Part shown: positions 1 through 7,833 of the stretch, piece by piece
How the letters are laid out: every line of letters begins with the position of its first letter
Position numbering within the stretch: the stretch's first letter is position 1
Assembly (NCBI RefSeq): GCF_046250185.1
Contig: NZ_CP176469.1
Length of the DNA stretch: 64,000 nt
Direction: 5' to 3' (one strand)
Source of the DNA: Litorimonas sp046250185
GTDB lineage: Bacteria; Pseudomonadota; Alphaproteobacteria; Caulobacterales; Maricaulaceae
Made by a program: the position numbers and the translations under genes
Notes under the pieces: generated by a model
Told to the model about the DNA's origin: nothing
Seen by the model: the letters and a program-made list of their open reading frames with translations, nothing else
Databases searched by the model: none

Positions 1-198
1 GATCGGCAAGACGCGCGCCTTCTGCGTCTCTTGGTTCATCTTGAATGTCGCGCGAGAGGTGACGATGCCGACAAAAGAAATCAGCAGCGCACACATACCC
101 GTCGCCAAACCCAAATCAATCCGCTTCAGGATCGATTTATGCGGTTGCTTATCGAGGTCTATGCCAGTGGTGGGATCGTTATTTTGGTCGGTCATCAT
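1..198 (-). CDS. Partial single-pass membrane protein, unknown function
   Basis: Only the first 66 codons are in the window; the gene runs off the left edge. The sequence shows a short polar N-terminus (about 27 residues, with KQPHKSILKR), one hydrophobic segment (LATGMCALLISFVGIVTS) and then a polar stretch with a QETQKAR pattern that may begin a coiled coil. Two ATGs are adjacent (198 and 195); the second has the better distance to the AGGAG that overlaps the pheS stop codon. It starts 7 bases after pheS on the same strand, so it is probably translated from the pheS message. In many genomes pheT follows pheS, but this is not pheT. No function is assigned. Confidence 0.6.
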   Translation of the reverse strand, partial: MMTDQNNDPTTGIDLDKQPHKSILKRIDLGLATGMCALLISFVGIVTSRATFKMNQETQKARVLPI

Positions 199-204
199 AC
201 TCTC

Positions 205-1272
205 CTAGCTCAGGCCCGTGGCCAAGTTGGCTTGTAGCAGCGGGTCGAAGCCGTAATGGCCTAGCCAGCGCGTGTCTGCGGCAAACATATCGCGCAGATC
301 GGGCATGCCGTATTTTAACATAGCGAGGCGATCAACGCCCATGCCGAAGGCGAAACCTTGATACTCTTCGGGGTCAAGACCGCAGGCACGCAGCACATTG
401 GGATGCACCATGCCGCAGCCGAGAATTTCCATCCAGCTTTCGCCTTGGCCGATCTTGATCGCTGCTCCATCGCGTTCGTAGCGCACATCCATTTCGGCAG
501 ACGGCTCGGTAAACGGGAAGTGATGCGGGCGGAATTGCACGTCGACATCTGTTTCAAAAAACGCTGACACGAAGTCCATCAGCACGCCTTTGAGGTGGCC
601 CATATGGATGCCTTTATCGATGACGAGGCCTTCGACCTGATGGAACATCGGCGTGTGCGTTTGGTCGCTATCGCAACGATAGGTGCGGCCTGGTGCGATG
701 ATGCGGATAGGCGGCTTTTCATTGATCATGGTACGGATTTGCACAGGCGACGTATGCGTGCGCAGGACTTTTGGTTCCTCATCGTCAGCCGCTGTCATAA
801 AAAATGTGTCGTGCATATCGCGTGCGGGATGGCCCGGCGGAAAGTTCAGCGCGGTGAAGTTATGAAAGTCGTCTTCAATGTCTGGCCCTTCGGCCACAGA
901 AAACCCCATGTCAGAGAAGATCACAGCCATTTCTTCCATCACTTGTTGGACGGGGTGGAGCGTGCCGCGCGGACTGCCGACGGGCAGGGTCATGTCCATA
1001 GTCTCAGACGCGAGCGCGGCGTCGAGCGCGGCGTCTTCGAGTTCGGTTTTCTTTGCCTCGATCAGCGCGGCAATATCGTTTTTAAGACCATTCAGCGCGG
1101 GCCCCATGACCTTTTTCTCGTCAATGCTCATCTTGCCAAGGCCTTGCATCATCGCCGATACCTCGCCCTTTTTGCCAAGCGCCGCCACGCGAATATCGTC
1201 CAGCGCGCGCAGATCTGTCGCCGCCGCGATCTGGGCAGAGAATTTCTCAAGGGTAGCAGTAATTTCAGACAT
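205..1272 (-). CDS. pheS: Phenylalanine--tRNA ligase alpha subunit
   Basis: Cytoplasmic enzyme that, with PheT, charges tRNA-Phe. The 355-residue length is normal for bacterial PheS. An N-terminal helical region (about 1-85, the tRNA-binding coiled coil) precedes the class II catalytic core. Visible landmarks are RTHTSPVQIR (171-180), the motif 2 region PGRTYRCDSDQTHTPMFHQVEG split around 194-215, and the motif 3 helix GMGVDRLAML (310-319). The ATG at 1272 matches the usual start MSEI. No strong Shine-Dalgarno is seen upstream. PheT is not in the window. Confidence 0.97.
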   Translation of the reverse strand: MSEITATLEKFSAQIAAATDLRALDDIRVAALGKKGEVSAMMQGLGKMSIDEKKVMGPALNGLKNDIAALIEAKKTELEDAALDAALASETMDMTLPVGSPRGTLHPVQQVMEEMAVIFSDMGFSVAEGPDIEDDFHNFTALNFPPGHPARDMHDTFFMTAADDEEPKVLRTHTSPVQIRTMINEKPPIRIIAPGRTYRCDSDQTHTPMFHQVEGLVIDKGIHMGHLKGVLMDFVSAFFETDVDVQFRPHHFPFTEPSAEMDVRYERDGAAIKIGQGESWMEILGCGMVHPNVLRACGLDPEEYQGFAFGMGVDRLAMLKYGMPDLRDMFAADTRWLGHYGFDPLLQANLATGLS

Positions 1273-1351
1273 AGTCAGACCTGGTTGAATTCAGCCTGTC
1301 TTTTACGCGGGCTAGCTTAGAAATCAACTGGTGATGCGGGGTTTTAAATCC

Positions 1352-2293
1352 CTAGCTTTTGGCCTGCTTTTGTAGGCTATGGACGCGACGTTTGGCGCGT
1401 TCAAAGGTTTTGCGGTCTGTTGGCACTTTGATATTGGGATCGGGTTCGGGCTCTTCGATAATGTCTTCACGCTTGCGGAAAAGCCCTGTCTTGCCGTGAA
1501 TTTTGTCAAAGCCGTAATTGATATGATTGAGCGTCTCGTTCGTGCCGAGAACTAGGTAGCCAAATTCCTGCACCAAATTTGCCAACCCGCGCAGCACGCG
1601 GACTTGGGCGGGGGCGCTGTAATGGGTCAAGGCGCCGCGGAACATCACAACGTGAAACTTGCCAAGGCTGTCGAGGTTAGACAGCAAGTGCATTTCTTTA
1701 AACTCGACTTTTTCGCGCAATTCTTTTTTGATGACCCAGTCTTCGCGGTCACGATCAAAATGCATGATCAGGTCTTGGATCGGCAGGCCGCGCTGCACCT
1801 CGAAATGCGTGTAACGCCCCGCACGCGCACGGTCGAGGGCTTGGGACGGATAGTCGACGCCCAGAATATCGAGTTTCAGATTGGGCAATTCGGACTTTAA
1901 TTCGGCTGTGCGCATCGCCACGCCGTAAGCCTCCTGCCCGCTGGAACAGGCAAAGGACAGCACACGGATACGCCCAACGCCGCCGCGCGCAGCATATAGC
2001 TTTGGCAGCACGGTTTCGGTCAAATGATCAAAGCTTTTTGGGTCGCGGAAAAAATGCATGTCGCGCTCGACAAGGCTGGAAACCACTTGCACGGCGAGGC
2101 GGGTTTGCCCGCTATTGAACAACTCCTCAATCATCACGTCGAGGCTGGCATAGCCTTCGCTCTGCGCCAAACCTGCGAGGCGTGTTTCAACCAAGAACGC
2201 ATGATCCGCGCCGAGGTTTACCCCCGCGAGTTCCAGCGTCAGGCGTTTTAAAGCCTCGTAATAAGACGGCTTGAGTGTAAGGGCTCCCCGCAT
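1352..2293 (-). CDS. CheR-family protein methyltransferase-like
   Basis: CheR enzymes methylate glutamates on chemoreceptors using S-adenosylmethionine. This 313-residue protein has the family layout: an N-terminal helical domain with ERDMHFFRD (77-84), then a Rossmann methyltransferase core with LSFACSSGQEAYGVAM (112-127) for cofactor binding. The usual C-terminal signature CRNVLIYF is altered here to FRGALTHY (218-225), so the conserved Arg-Asn pair is Arg-Gly. It lies 3 bases after the CheY-like gene and is last in a three-gene operon. No chemoreceptor, CheB or CheW is nearby, so a role outside classical chemotaxis is likely. The exact target is unknown. Confidence 0.85.
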   Translation of the reverse strand: MRGALTLKPSYYEALKRLTLELAGVNLGADHAFLVETRLAGLAQSEGYASLDVMIEELFNSGQTRLAVQVVSSLVERDMHFFRDPKSFDHLTETVLPKLYAARGGVGRIRVLSFACSSGQEAYGVAMRTAELKSELPNLKLDILGVDYPSQALDRARAGRYTHFEVQRGLPIQDLIMHFDRDREDWVIKKELREKVEFKEMHLLSNLDSLGKFHVVMFRGALTHYSAPAQVRVLRGLANLVQEFGYLVLGTNETLNHINYGFDKIHGKTGLFRKREDIIEEPEPDPNIKVPTDRKTFERAKRRVHSLQKQAKS

Positions 2294-2296
2294 GGC

Positions 2297-2662
2297 TTAC
2301 AACAATCCAGCGAGTTGAAATTTACTCTGAATGATCGCGCTATCAAAAGGCTTCATAATGTATTCATTGGCCCCCGCCGCAAGGGCGTCAGTGATCTTGG
2401 AAATATCGCGTTCAGACGTGCAGAACATGACAACGGGCTTGTCTCCGCCGCGCTCTTTGCGCAGAGCTTTGAGGAAGCCGTAGCCGTCCATAACGGGCAT
2501 ATTCCAGTCGAGCAAAATTGCGTCGGGCATATCCATCTGGCAAGCGTCCAGCGCTTCTTGGCCATTGGCCGCGTCCGTCGTATTAAAGCCCATATCTTTG
2601 ACGATCCGGCCCGCCACGCGGCGGATCATGCGGCTGTCATCAACGATCAAACAAGTCTTCAT
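2297..2662 (-). CDS. CheY-like single-domain response regulator
   Basis: A 121-residue receiver domain with no output domain. The acidic pair D8/D9, the phospho-acceptor D52 (LLDWNMP), T82 and K104 (MKPF) are all in place, so it should be phosphorylated and change conformation. The first codon overlaps the stop of the upstream pseudo-kinase gene by 4 bases (ATGA), and the CheR-like gene follows after 3 bases, so the three are probably translated together. ChpT, encoded just upstream on the same strand, is a plausible phosphodonor. That link is inferred from position only. Confidence 0.92.
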   Translation of the reverse strand: MKTCLIVDDSRMIRRVAGRIVKDMGFNTTDAANGQEALDACQMDMPDAILLDWNMPVMDGYGFLKALRKERGGDKPVVMFCTSERDISKITDALAAGANEYIMKPFDSAIIQSKFQLAGLL

Positions 2663-3678
2663 GTGCCGACCTCCGCGAGAACATCATCGCCCAAGGCCAG
2701 TTCGTCATTCGAGGCCTCTGCGCCGCCTTCGAGAAGTTTTGACAGCTGCGCTCGCAATTCGCCTTCGGTCTCGTCTGTGATCATGCGGCGCGGGGCTTCG
2801 ACAGGCTCTTCTGTGACGGGCGTTTCTATCAGCGGCAGTCGCGCGGTGAGTTTCTCGCCGTCTTGCGCATCAAATGTTACGCCCCGCGGGACAAATTGGG
2901 GCGTCGGGCCTTGCACCTTTAGCATGACATCATGGCCGTTGCAGGTCAGGTCGATATGCCCAACTTTATCGGTGGGTAAGGTCTCCAGAATAAGCGCGCG
3001 CAAAGTCTGGCTGATCCGAATCTGTAGGCTAGGCATGGCAGACTCGGTGACGCCGCTGCGCCCAACGTCATAAGAAACGCTAATCGTTTTGGCGCACATC
3101 CTAGCAATGGCGAGGGCGTCTTGCACAATATCGCGCATGACGGATTCCAGCGGGATTTGGGGTTCGTGAGAGGGCTTTTGCTCTGCTGCGTCCATCAGCC
3201 GTGTCAGGGCGGACACTTCGTCAGCCTCAGCAAACGCCATGACACCGAGCAAGGTTTGCTTGGCTGCGGCGTAATCATTCGCGGGTTCAGTCGGCGTGTT
3301 TGTTGTGGGCAGTGACGCTGGCTCAGCCAAGGCTGCAAGCTCCGCTACTTCTGCCAAACCAGTTTCACTATCCTCACTACCTAGCGCCTTATTCAATTCA
3401 GACAGCCCGTCTGCATATTGCGCGATCAATTTGTTGAGGGCGAGCAAGCGACCACTGAGCGTATCTTCCGAGAGAGGGGCGCTGTTCAGGCAGGACATGA
3501 CGGCCTGCGCACTCTGATAAATGCCGCGCGCGTGCAGGCGTTTGGCCCCGCGCTGCACACGGGTCATGGACGCCATCAACGTCTCGGACGTTGGACGGTC
3601 ACTTTGTGCAAAAAAGTCACTCAATTCATTCGTAGTTATGTCCACGAAGTCCTGAGCAAATATCAGGTCATCACCCAT
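2659..3678 (-). CDS. CheA/histidine-kinase-like protein with degenerate fold
   Basis: A 339-residue protein of no firmly recognised family. Residues 1-100 are helical and resemble an Hpt or dimerisation module (EDTLSGRLLALNKLIAQY) but show no obvious phospho-histidine motif. A low-complexity acidic, Ala/Pro/Thr-rich linker follows (about 100-140). A segment near 180-285 has the look of a histidine-kinase ATPase fold (SLQIRISQTLRALILE, later DLTCNGHDVMLKVQGPTP) but lacks recognisable N, G1 and G2 box residues. This suggests a pseudo-kinase or scaffold. It sits between chpT and the CheY-like gene and overlaps the latter by 4 bases. The fold assignment is a visual judgement. Confidence 0.6.
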   Translation of the reverse strand: MGDDLIFAQDFVDITTNELSDFFAQSDRPTSETLMASMTRVQRGAKRLHARGIYQSAQAVMSCLNSAPLSEDTLSGRLLALNKLIAQYADGLSELNKALGSEDSETGLAEVAELAALAEPASLPTTNTPTEPANDYAAAKQTLLGVMAFAEADEVSALTRLMDAAEQKPSHEPQIPLESVMRDIVQDALAIARMCAKTISVSYDVGRSGVTESAMPSLQIRISQTLRALILETLPTDKVGHIDLTCNGHDVMLKVQGPTPQFVPRGVTFDAQDGEKLTARLPLIETPVTEEPVEAPRRMITDETEGELRAQLSKLLEGGAEASNDELALGDDVLAEVGT

Positions 3679-3723
3679 TTGATTCGGCCTTTAGCTTCTT
3701 GCGAACCAAAGTGAAGGAAAAGG

Positions 3724-3740
3724 GTTAAAGCGATCTAAAA
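3724..3740. promoter_or_regulatory. CtrA-like half-site pair, weak
   Basis: In the gap between chpT and the pseudo-kinase gene there is TTAA, seven bases, then TAAA (3725-3739). The CtrA consensus is TTAA-N7-TTAA, so this is one mismatch away. ChpT acts in the CtrA phosphorelay in Caulobacter, which makes a CtrA site here plausible, but a near-match of this length can arise by chance. Confidence 0.25.
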
Positions 3741-3759
3741 GGACTGGGAAAAATCAGGC

Positions 3760-4404
3760 TTATTTAGCGGCAGGCAGATCGGCGGTGAATGTCACGGTTT
3801 CGTCCGTAATCGCAGCAATCGCCTTGCCGCCCAATTCGCGGGCCATCATGCCCGTATAAAATGGTTGAATAGAGCGTCCGTCAAAGCCGTCTTCGGGTGC
3901 TTTGCCCACTAATGTGCGCTCAACCGCAGCGTCCAAGCGTGCGCGCGGCCCTGTGGCAGTCAAGACAAGGGTGCTTCCGTTTTGCCCGATATTCACATCG
4001 CCGCCGCGCGGAATAGCCTGCACGGCCAACATGATCAGGTTTAGCAAAATTCGCGCATGGTTCTTATCCAGCCCGTCATCGGTCAACGCCCACGTCAAGC
4101 TCGCCTTGCCGCCCGCATACATATCCCCCGCGAGTGTTTGTAGTTCTTCCACGCCAATAACGCCCGGCGCAGAGCCGCCCGCGCCAAAGGCCAGGCGCAG
4201 AAACTTCAGCTTTGCATTGGCTTGGCGTGAGGAATTGCGCACCAAATCCATTGCGTCCGCGTGCATATCGACATTGCTCTCATCATCCAGAATTTCGAGC
4301 GCTGTTGATAATGCGCCAACGGGGCTGATCAAATCATGGCAGATACGCGCACATAATAATGCGGCCAGACCTGACGGGGTAAGTTTAGCGATATTGGCGG
4401 ACAT
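3760..4404 (-). CDS. chpT: Histidine phosphotransferase ChpT
   Basis: ChpT passes phosphate from the CckA hybrid kinase to CtrA and CpdR, the regulators of the alphaproteobacterial cell cycle. The motif RICHDLISPVGA is diagnostic; with the chosen start the phospho-histidine is H23. The rest (214 residues in all) has the ChpT layout, a helical hairpin followed by a degenerate ATPase-like domain with LLNLIMLAVQAIPRGG. The ATG at 4404 is preferred over an ATG 27 bases upstream because GGAG lies 7 bases before it. It is upstream of, and in the same direction as, the pseudo-kinase, CheY and CheR genes. Confidence 0.93.
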   Translation of the reverse strand: MSANIAKLTPSGLAALLCARICHDLISPVGALSTALEILDDESNVDMHADAMDLVRNSSRQANAKLKFLRLAFGAGGSAPGVIGVEELQTLAGDMYAGGKASLTWALTDDGLDKNHARILLNLIMLAVQAIPRGGDVNIGQNGSTLVLTATGPRARLDAAVERTLVGKAPEDGFDGRSIQPFYTGMMARELGGKAIAAITDETVTFTADLPAAK

Positions 4405-4474
4405 GGCAGGCTCCGTAATAGGTGAGGGCAAATCAGTTGGTGCAACACTGAATCAATTCCCCGCAATAGGCAAA

Positions 4475-4505
4475 GAAAAACCGCCACATCCTGCGATGGG
4501 CGGTC
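4475..4505 (-). terminator. Intrinsic terminator after ydbL
   Basis: On the minus strand ACCGCC (4504-4499) pairs with GGCGGT (4485-4480) and is followed at once by a run of T residues. It lies about 30 bases past the ydbL stop codon and would end the ynbE-ydbL message before chpT. Confidence 0.75.
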
Positions 4506-4534
4506 ATTTCAAAATGAAATCTGTGATCTGCTCG

Positions 4535-4924
4535 CTATTTGCGTTTCCAAACGCCAGAGGCATCCAGATAATAGGCACCAGGCGGCAGCTTCTGAATCTG
4601 CTGTTCCCCGATCAGGGTAGATAGCTCTTCCGTCTTCACATTCCGTGCATTGGCGCGTTGTGTGTAGACCGATTTGCGGCCAATATTGATTTCTTGCACA
4701 GCGGCTCGCACAGCGGCTGACGGGTTTTTACCATCAACAACGGCGAGATAGCCGTCAACGCGCTCGCCGACTTCGCCGCGTTGGATCGCGGCATCAACGA
4801 TGGCTTTGGCGGATTGGGCTTGCGCCACAGCGACATTGCCGCCTGTGACGTTCATGGCGATCGCGCCGCCGCCCAGCAGGGCAAAGGCTGCAAAAGCGCT
4901 GATTATGAGTGTCTTGTTCATCAT
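4535..4924 (-). CDS. ydbL: YdbL family (DUF1318) periplasmic protein
   Basis: A 129-residue protein with an N-terminal signal sequence (LIISAFAAFALLGGGAIA) and a DUF1318 body: AIVDAAIQRGEVGERVDGYL, then NPSAAVRAAVQEINIGRKSVY and GEQQIQKLPPGAYYLDASGVW. In Escherichia coli YdbL works with the lipoprotein YnbE and the AsmA-like protein YdbH, which form a bridge between the two membranes. Here ynbE is directly upstream (7-base gap), but no ydbH-like gene is seen in this window. The function is inferred from the family. Confidence 0.85.
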   Translation of the reverse strand: MMNKTLIISAFAAFALLGGGAIAMNVTGGNVAVAQAQSAKAIVDAAIQRGEVGERVDGYLAVVDGKNPSAAVRAAVQEINIGRKSVYTQRANARNVKTEELSTLIGEQQIQKLPPGAYYLDASGVWKRK

Positions 4925-4931
4925 ACTTCTC

Positions 4932-5123
4932 CTAGAACAAATCCGGATTATTGGCGATCAGTTCTTCAACGTCTTTTTCAAGTCGCACCCGAACCTCCTG
5001 ATCGATTTTCACATTGAGTTCGATCTTAATCGGCTTGTCTGAGGGTTCGATCTTCACCGTCGGGGTGCAGGCACCGAACATCATAACAGCCGACAGGCCC
5101 GTTGCGATTAAAACGTATTTCAT
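4932..5123 (-). CDS. ynbE: YnbE-like small outer-membrane lipoprotein
   Basis: A short lipoprotein of 63 residues. The start at 5123 (MKYVLIATGLSAVMMFGAC) is chosen because AGGA lies 7 bases upstream and it gives a clean signal peptide ending in a lipobox (MFGAC, lipidated Cys19). A longer reading frame back to 5177 lacks such support. The mature part contains the YnbE pattern TPTVKIEPSDKPIKIELNVKID and an acidic C-terminus. It is the first gene of a two-gene operon with ydbL and is divergent from terC. Confidence 0.82.
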   Translation of the reverse strand: MKYVLIATGLSAVMMFGACTPTVKIEPSDKPIKIELNVKIDQEVRVRLEKDVEELIANNPDLF

Positions 5124-5253
5124 AAGGTGTCCTATCAAGTTTCGCCTGAATGTCGCATTAACAGGGCGTCGCATCAAGGTTCATATTCAAATCACTTTAC
5201 CCGCGCGCGCAAATCGCGCTAGTCATTCACTCACATCGAAACTGGAGGGTATT

Positions 5254-6231
5254 TTGGCCGACTTACTAACGATTGAAGCTTTATTCACGCTGTTCATGCT
5301 GATTTTGCTGCAGGCCGTTCTAGGCTTTGACAATCTGCTTTATATTGCGATTGAGAGTAACAAAGTCGGCGATCCGACGGACGCGAAGAAAGTCCGTAAA
5401 TACGGCATTGCGATTGCGGTCATTTTGCGGATTGTCCTGCTGTTTTTGATCGTCAATCTGTTCACACTGCTGGCGGAGCCGCTCTTCGGTATCCATTTGG
5501 GCGGGTTTATTTCGGGTGATTTCACGGCCCAAGCCCTGATCACCCTCGTCGGTGGGGCGTTCATTATCTACACGGCGATCAAAGAAATTCATCACTTACT
5601 GCAGGTCGATCATATCGAACATTCCGAGGGCGGCGGCACACGCACAGTCATGGGCGCGATTGCGTTGATCGTCGCGATGAACCTCGTCTTCTCCGTCGAC
5701 TCGATTCTCTCTGCCATGGCGATTGCCAGTGTGGATGCGGCGAATGTCGTCAATTCCGTTGGCGACACGTTAGGACAATTTGCAGGCACAGTGGCGGAAT
5801 GTAAGCGCGACCTGATCGCCAATCCAGTCCTGGGCGCGGTCGGCTGCGAACCGACCAAGACCTACCAGGTGCCGCTTATGGTTATCGCGATTCTCGTCTC
5901 TGGCCTCGGCATGATTTTACTCGCGGATCGGGTTACAGAGTTTCTGAAAAAGAACCGCATGTATCAGGTTTTGGGCTTATTTATTCTTTTCCTCGTGGGC
6001 GTCTTGCTCGTGACAGAGGGCGCGCATCTGGCGCATCTGAAACTCTTTGGCTTCGCCATTGACGCGATGAGCAAGTCGAGCTTCTACCTCGTCGTCGGCG
6101 TCTTGGTCGTGACGGACGTGCTGTCCAATCGCTACCAAAAACGCCTCTGGGCGCAGAAGGAAGCGGAGATCCGCGGCACAACGGAAACTGCTGGCCGCGA
6201 AGCTGTCGACGAATGGAAATCCACGCATTAG
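5254..6231 (+). CDS. TerC family integral membrane protein
   Basis: TerC-family proteins (TerC, Alx, YkoY, MeeF-like) are multi-pass membrane proteins linked to tellurite resistance and, in better-studied members, manganese export. The family Asp motifs are visible: LLQAVLGFDNLLYIA near the N-terminus and NLVFSVDSILSAMA mid-protein. There are about eight hydrophobic segments. The TTG at 5254 is chosen because GGAGGG lies 5 bases upstream; upstream in-frame ATGs would overlap the divergent ynbE gene. The product is 325 residues. The final TerC-like helix is followed by a charged cytoplasmic tail (YQKRLWAQKEAEIR). The SDR gene starts 11 bases later. Confidence 0.88.
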   Translation: MADLLTIEALFTLFMLILLQAVLGFDNLLYIAIESNKVGDPTDAKKVRKYGIAIAVILRIVLLFLIVNLFTLLAEPLFGIHLGGFISGDFTAQALITLVGGAFIIYTAIKEIHHLLQVDHIEHSEGGGTRTVMGAIALIVAMNLVFSVDSILSAMAIASVDAANVVNSVGDTLGQFAGTVAECKRDLIANPVLGAVGCEPTKTYQVPLMVIAILVSGLGMILLADRVTEFLKKNRMYQVLGLFILFLVGVLLVTEGAHLAHLKLFGFAIDAMSKSSFYLVVGVLVVTDVLSNRYQKRLWAQKEAEIRGTTETAGREAVDEWKSTH

Positions 6232-6242
6232 GAGATTTTTCA

Positions 6243-6947
6243 ATGTCCAAAAATAAAGTTGCCATTATCACGGCCGGCGGCGGCGGCATGGGGGCTGGTG
6301 CCGCCAAAAAACTCGCAGAGCATGGCTTTAAAATTGCGATATTGTCTTCGTCTGGCAAGGGCGAAGCTTTGGCGCAAGAACTGGGCGGTATTGGTGTCAC
6401 AGGCTCTAATCAATCACATGATGATTTATCTCGTTTGGTCGATTTGACATATGATAAATGGGGGCGTGTTGACGTGTTAGTTAACAGTGCAGGGCATGGG
6501 CCTCGTGCGGCCGTTCTGGAGCTAACCGACGATGATTGGCATGTAGGGATGGATGTATATTTCCTAAATGTCGTGCGCCCCACGCGCCTCGTCACACCGA
6601 TTATGCAGGCCCAAAAGTCGGGGGCTATCATTAATATCTCTACCTTTGCCGCCTTTGAACCTGACCCCGTTTTTCCGACGTCAGGGGTATTTCGCGCAGG
6701 CCTTGCCGCATTTACAAAGCTATATGCGGATAAATATGCGGCTGAAAACATCCGCATGAATAATGTTCTGCCTGGCTTCATCGATAGCTTGCCAGAAAAA
6801 GAAGAATTTCGCAGCCGCGTCCCAATGGGGCGTTACGGGAAGACAGAAGAAATTTCAGAGACTATTGCTTTCCTTGCTTCGGATGGTGGCGCCTATATTA
6901 CGGGGCAAAATATCCGCGTGGACGGCGGTATGACGCGGTCTGTTTAA
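6243..6947 (+). CDS. SDR-fold protein lacking the catalytic Tyr/Lys
   Basis: A 234-residue short-chain dehydrogenase/reductase fold. The cofactor loop is present but variant (TAGGGGMGAG, 10-19), and NSAGHGP (81-87) and the C-terminal YITGQNIRVDGGMT are typical. The catalytic Ser-Tyr-Lys positions read Thr134, Ser147 and Arg151 (in PTSGVFRAGL), so classical reductase chemistry is not expected. Related alphaproteobacterial SDRs with the same change are, as far as I recall, widespread, which argues for a conserved non-standard role rather than decay. The ATG at 6243 has AGGAG upstream and follows terC by 11 bases. Confidence 0.85.
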   Translation: MSKNKVAIITAGGGGMGAGAAKKLAEHGFKIAILSSSGKGEALAQELGGIGVTGSNQSHDDLSRLVDLTYDKWGRVDVLVNSAGHGPRAAVLELTDDDWHVGMDVYFLNVVRPTRLVTPIMQAQKSGAIINISTFAAFEPDPVFPTSGVFRAGLAAFTKLYADKYAAENIRMNNVLPGFIDSLPEKEEFRSRVPMGRYGKTEEISETIAFLASDGGAYITGQNIRVDGGMTRSV

Positions 6948-7778
6948 CTAATCCCGCAGCAGTTCGTTCACACCTGTTTTCGCGCGTGTCTTCGCATCCA
7001 CCGTCTTGACGATCACGGCGCAGGCGAGGCTGTGGGAGCCGTCTTTGGACGGCAATGTGCCAGGCACAACGACGGAGTAGGCGGGGACTTCGCCGTAGCT
7101 GATCTCGCCCGTGGCCCGGTTATAAATCTTGGTCGACTGGCTGATGAAAACACCCATGGCGAGGACGGCGCCTTCGCGGACAATGACACCTTCAACGACT
7201 TCGGACCGTGCGCCGATAAAGCAATTATCTTCGATGATCGTTGGGTTAGCTTGCAGCGGTTCTAGCACGCCGCCAATGCCGACGCCGCCAGATAAATGCA
7301 CATTCTCGCCGATCTGCGCACATGATCCGACTGTCGCCCATGTATCGACCATTGTGCCTGACCCGACATGAGCGCCGATATTGACATAGCTCGGCATCAA
7401 CACAGCGTTCGGCGCGATAAAGCTGCCGCGCCGCACAGTGGCGGGCGGGACGACGCGGAAGGCGGCATCTGCGAAATCGCGCTCTGTCCAGCCTTCGAAT
7501 TTAGACGGGACTTTGTCGTAGAAATGACCGTCTTGCGGGCCACCCGTCATCATTGCATTTGGGTGCAGGCGAAAGCCCAGCAGCACAGCCTTTTTCAGCC
7601 ATTGATGCACAACCCATTCGCCGCCCTCGGACTTGGACGCGACGCGGTAAGCGCCGTTATCAAGTCCAGAAATAGCTGTCTCAACGGCGTCGCGCATTTC
7701 ACCTGTTGTATCGGGCGAGAGGCTGGCGCGGGCATCCCACGCGGCTTCGATCATCTTTTCTAACTGGGTCGTGTCCAT
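6948..7778 (-). CDS. dapD: Tetrahydrodipicolinate N-succinyltransferase
   Basis: DapD transfers succinyl from succinyl-CoA to tetrahydrodipicolinate in lysine and diaminopimelate synthesis. The 276-residue length fits. An N-terminal helical domain is followed by a left-handed beta helix with hexapeptide repeats (AFRVVPPATVRRGSFIAPNA, then GVGIGGVLEPLQANPTIIED, which is a hallmark of DapD) and a C-terminal strand region with SVVVPGTLPSKDG. It is convergent with the SDR gene, with stop codons adjacent (6947/6948). No other dap gene is in the window. Confidence 0.97.
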   Translation of the reverse strand: MDTTQLEKMIEAAWDARASLSPDTTGEMRDAVETAISGLDNGAYRVASKSEGGEWVVHQWLKKAVLLGFRLHPNAMMTGGPQDGHFYDKVPSKFEGWTERDFADAAFRVVPPATVRRGSFIAPNAVLMPSYVNIGAHVGSGTMVDTWATVGSCAQIGENVHLSGGVGIGGVLEPLQANPTIIEDNCFIGARSEVVEGVIVREGAVLAMGVFISQSTKIYNRATGEISYGEVPAYSVVVPGTLPSKDGSHSLACAVIVKTVDAKTRAKTGVNELLRD

Positions 7779-7833
7779 GGGGGCCTCTTTCGTTAAGTCG
7801 CGCGGAACATAGTCAGCAGGCCGGGCGAGTCAA

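Noticed and set aside
595..1320. A 241-codon open frame on the plus strand opposite pheS
   Set aside because: It lies antisense to a certain pheS gene, is rich in His and Arg as expected from a mirrored frame, and matches no family.
5014..5253. A TerC protein starting at 5014
   Set aside because: That segment overlaps the divergent ynbE gene and its promoter; TTG 5254 has GGAGGG and begins the first TerC helix.
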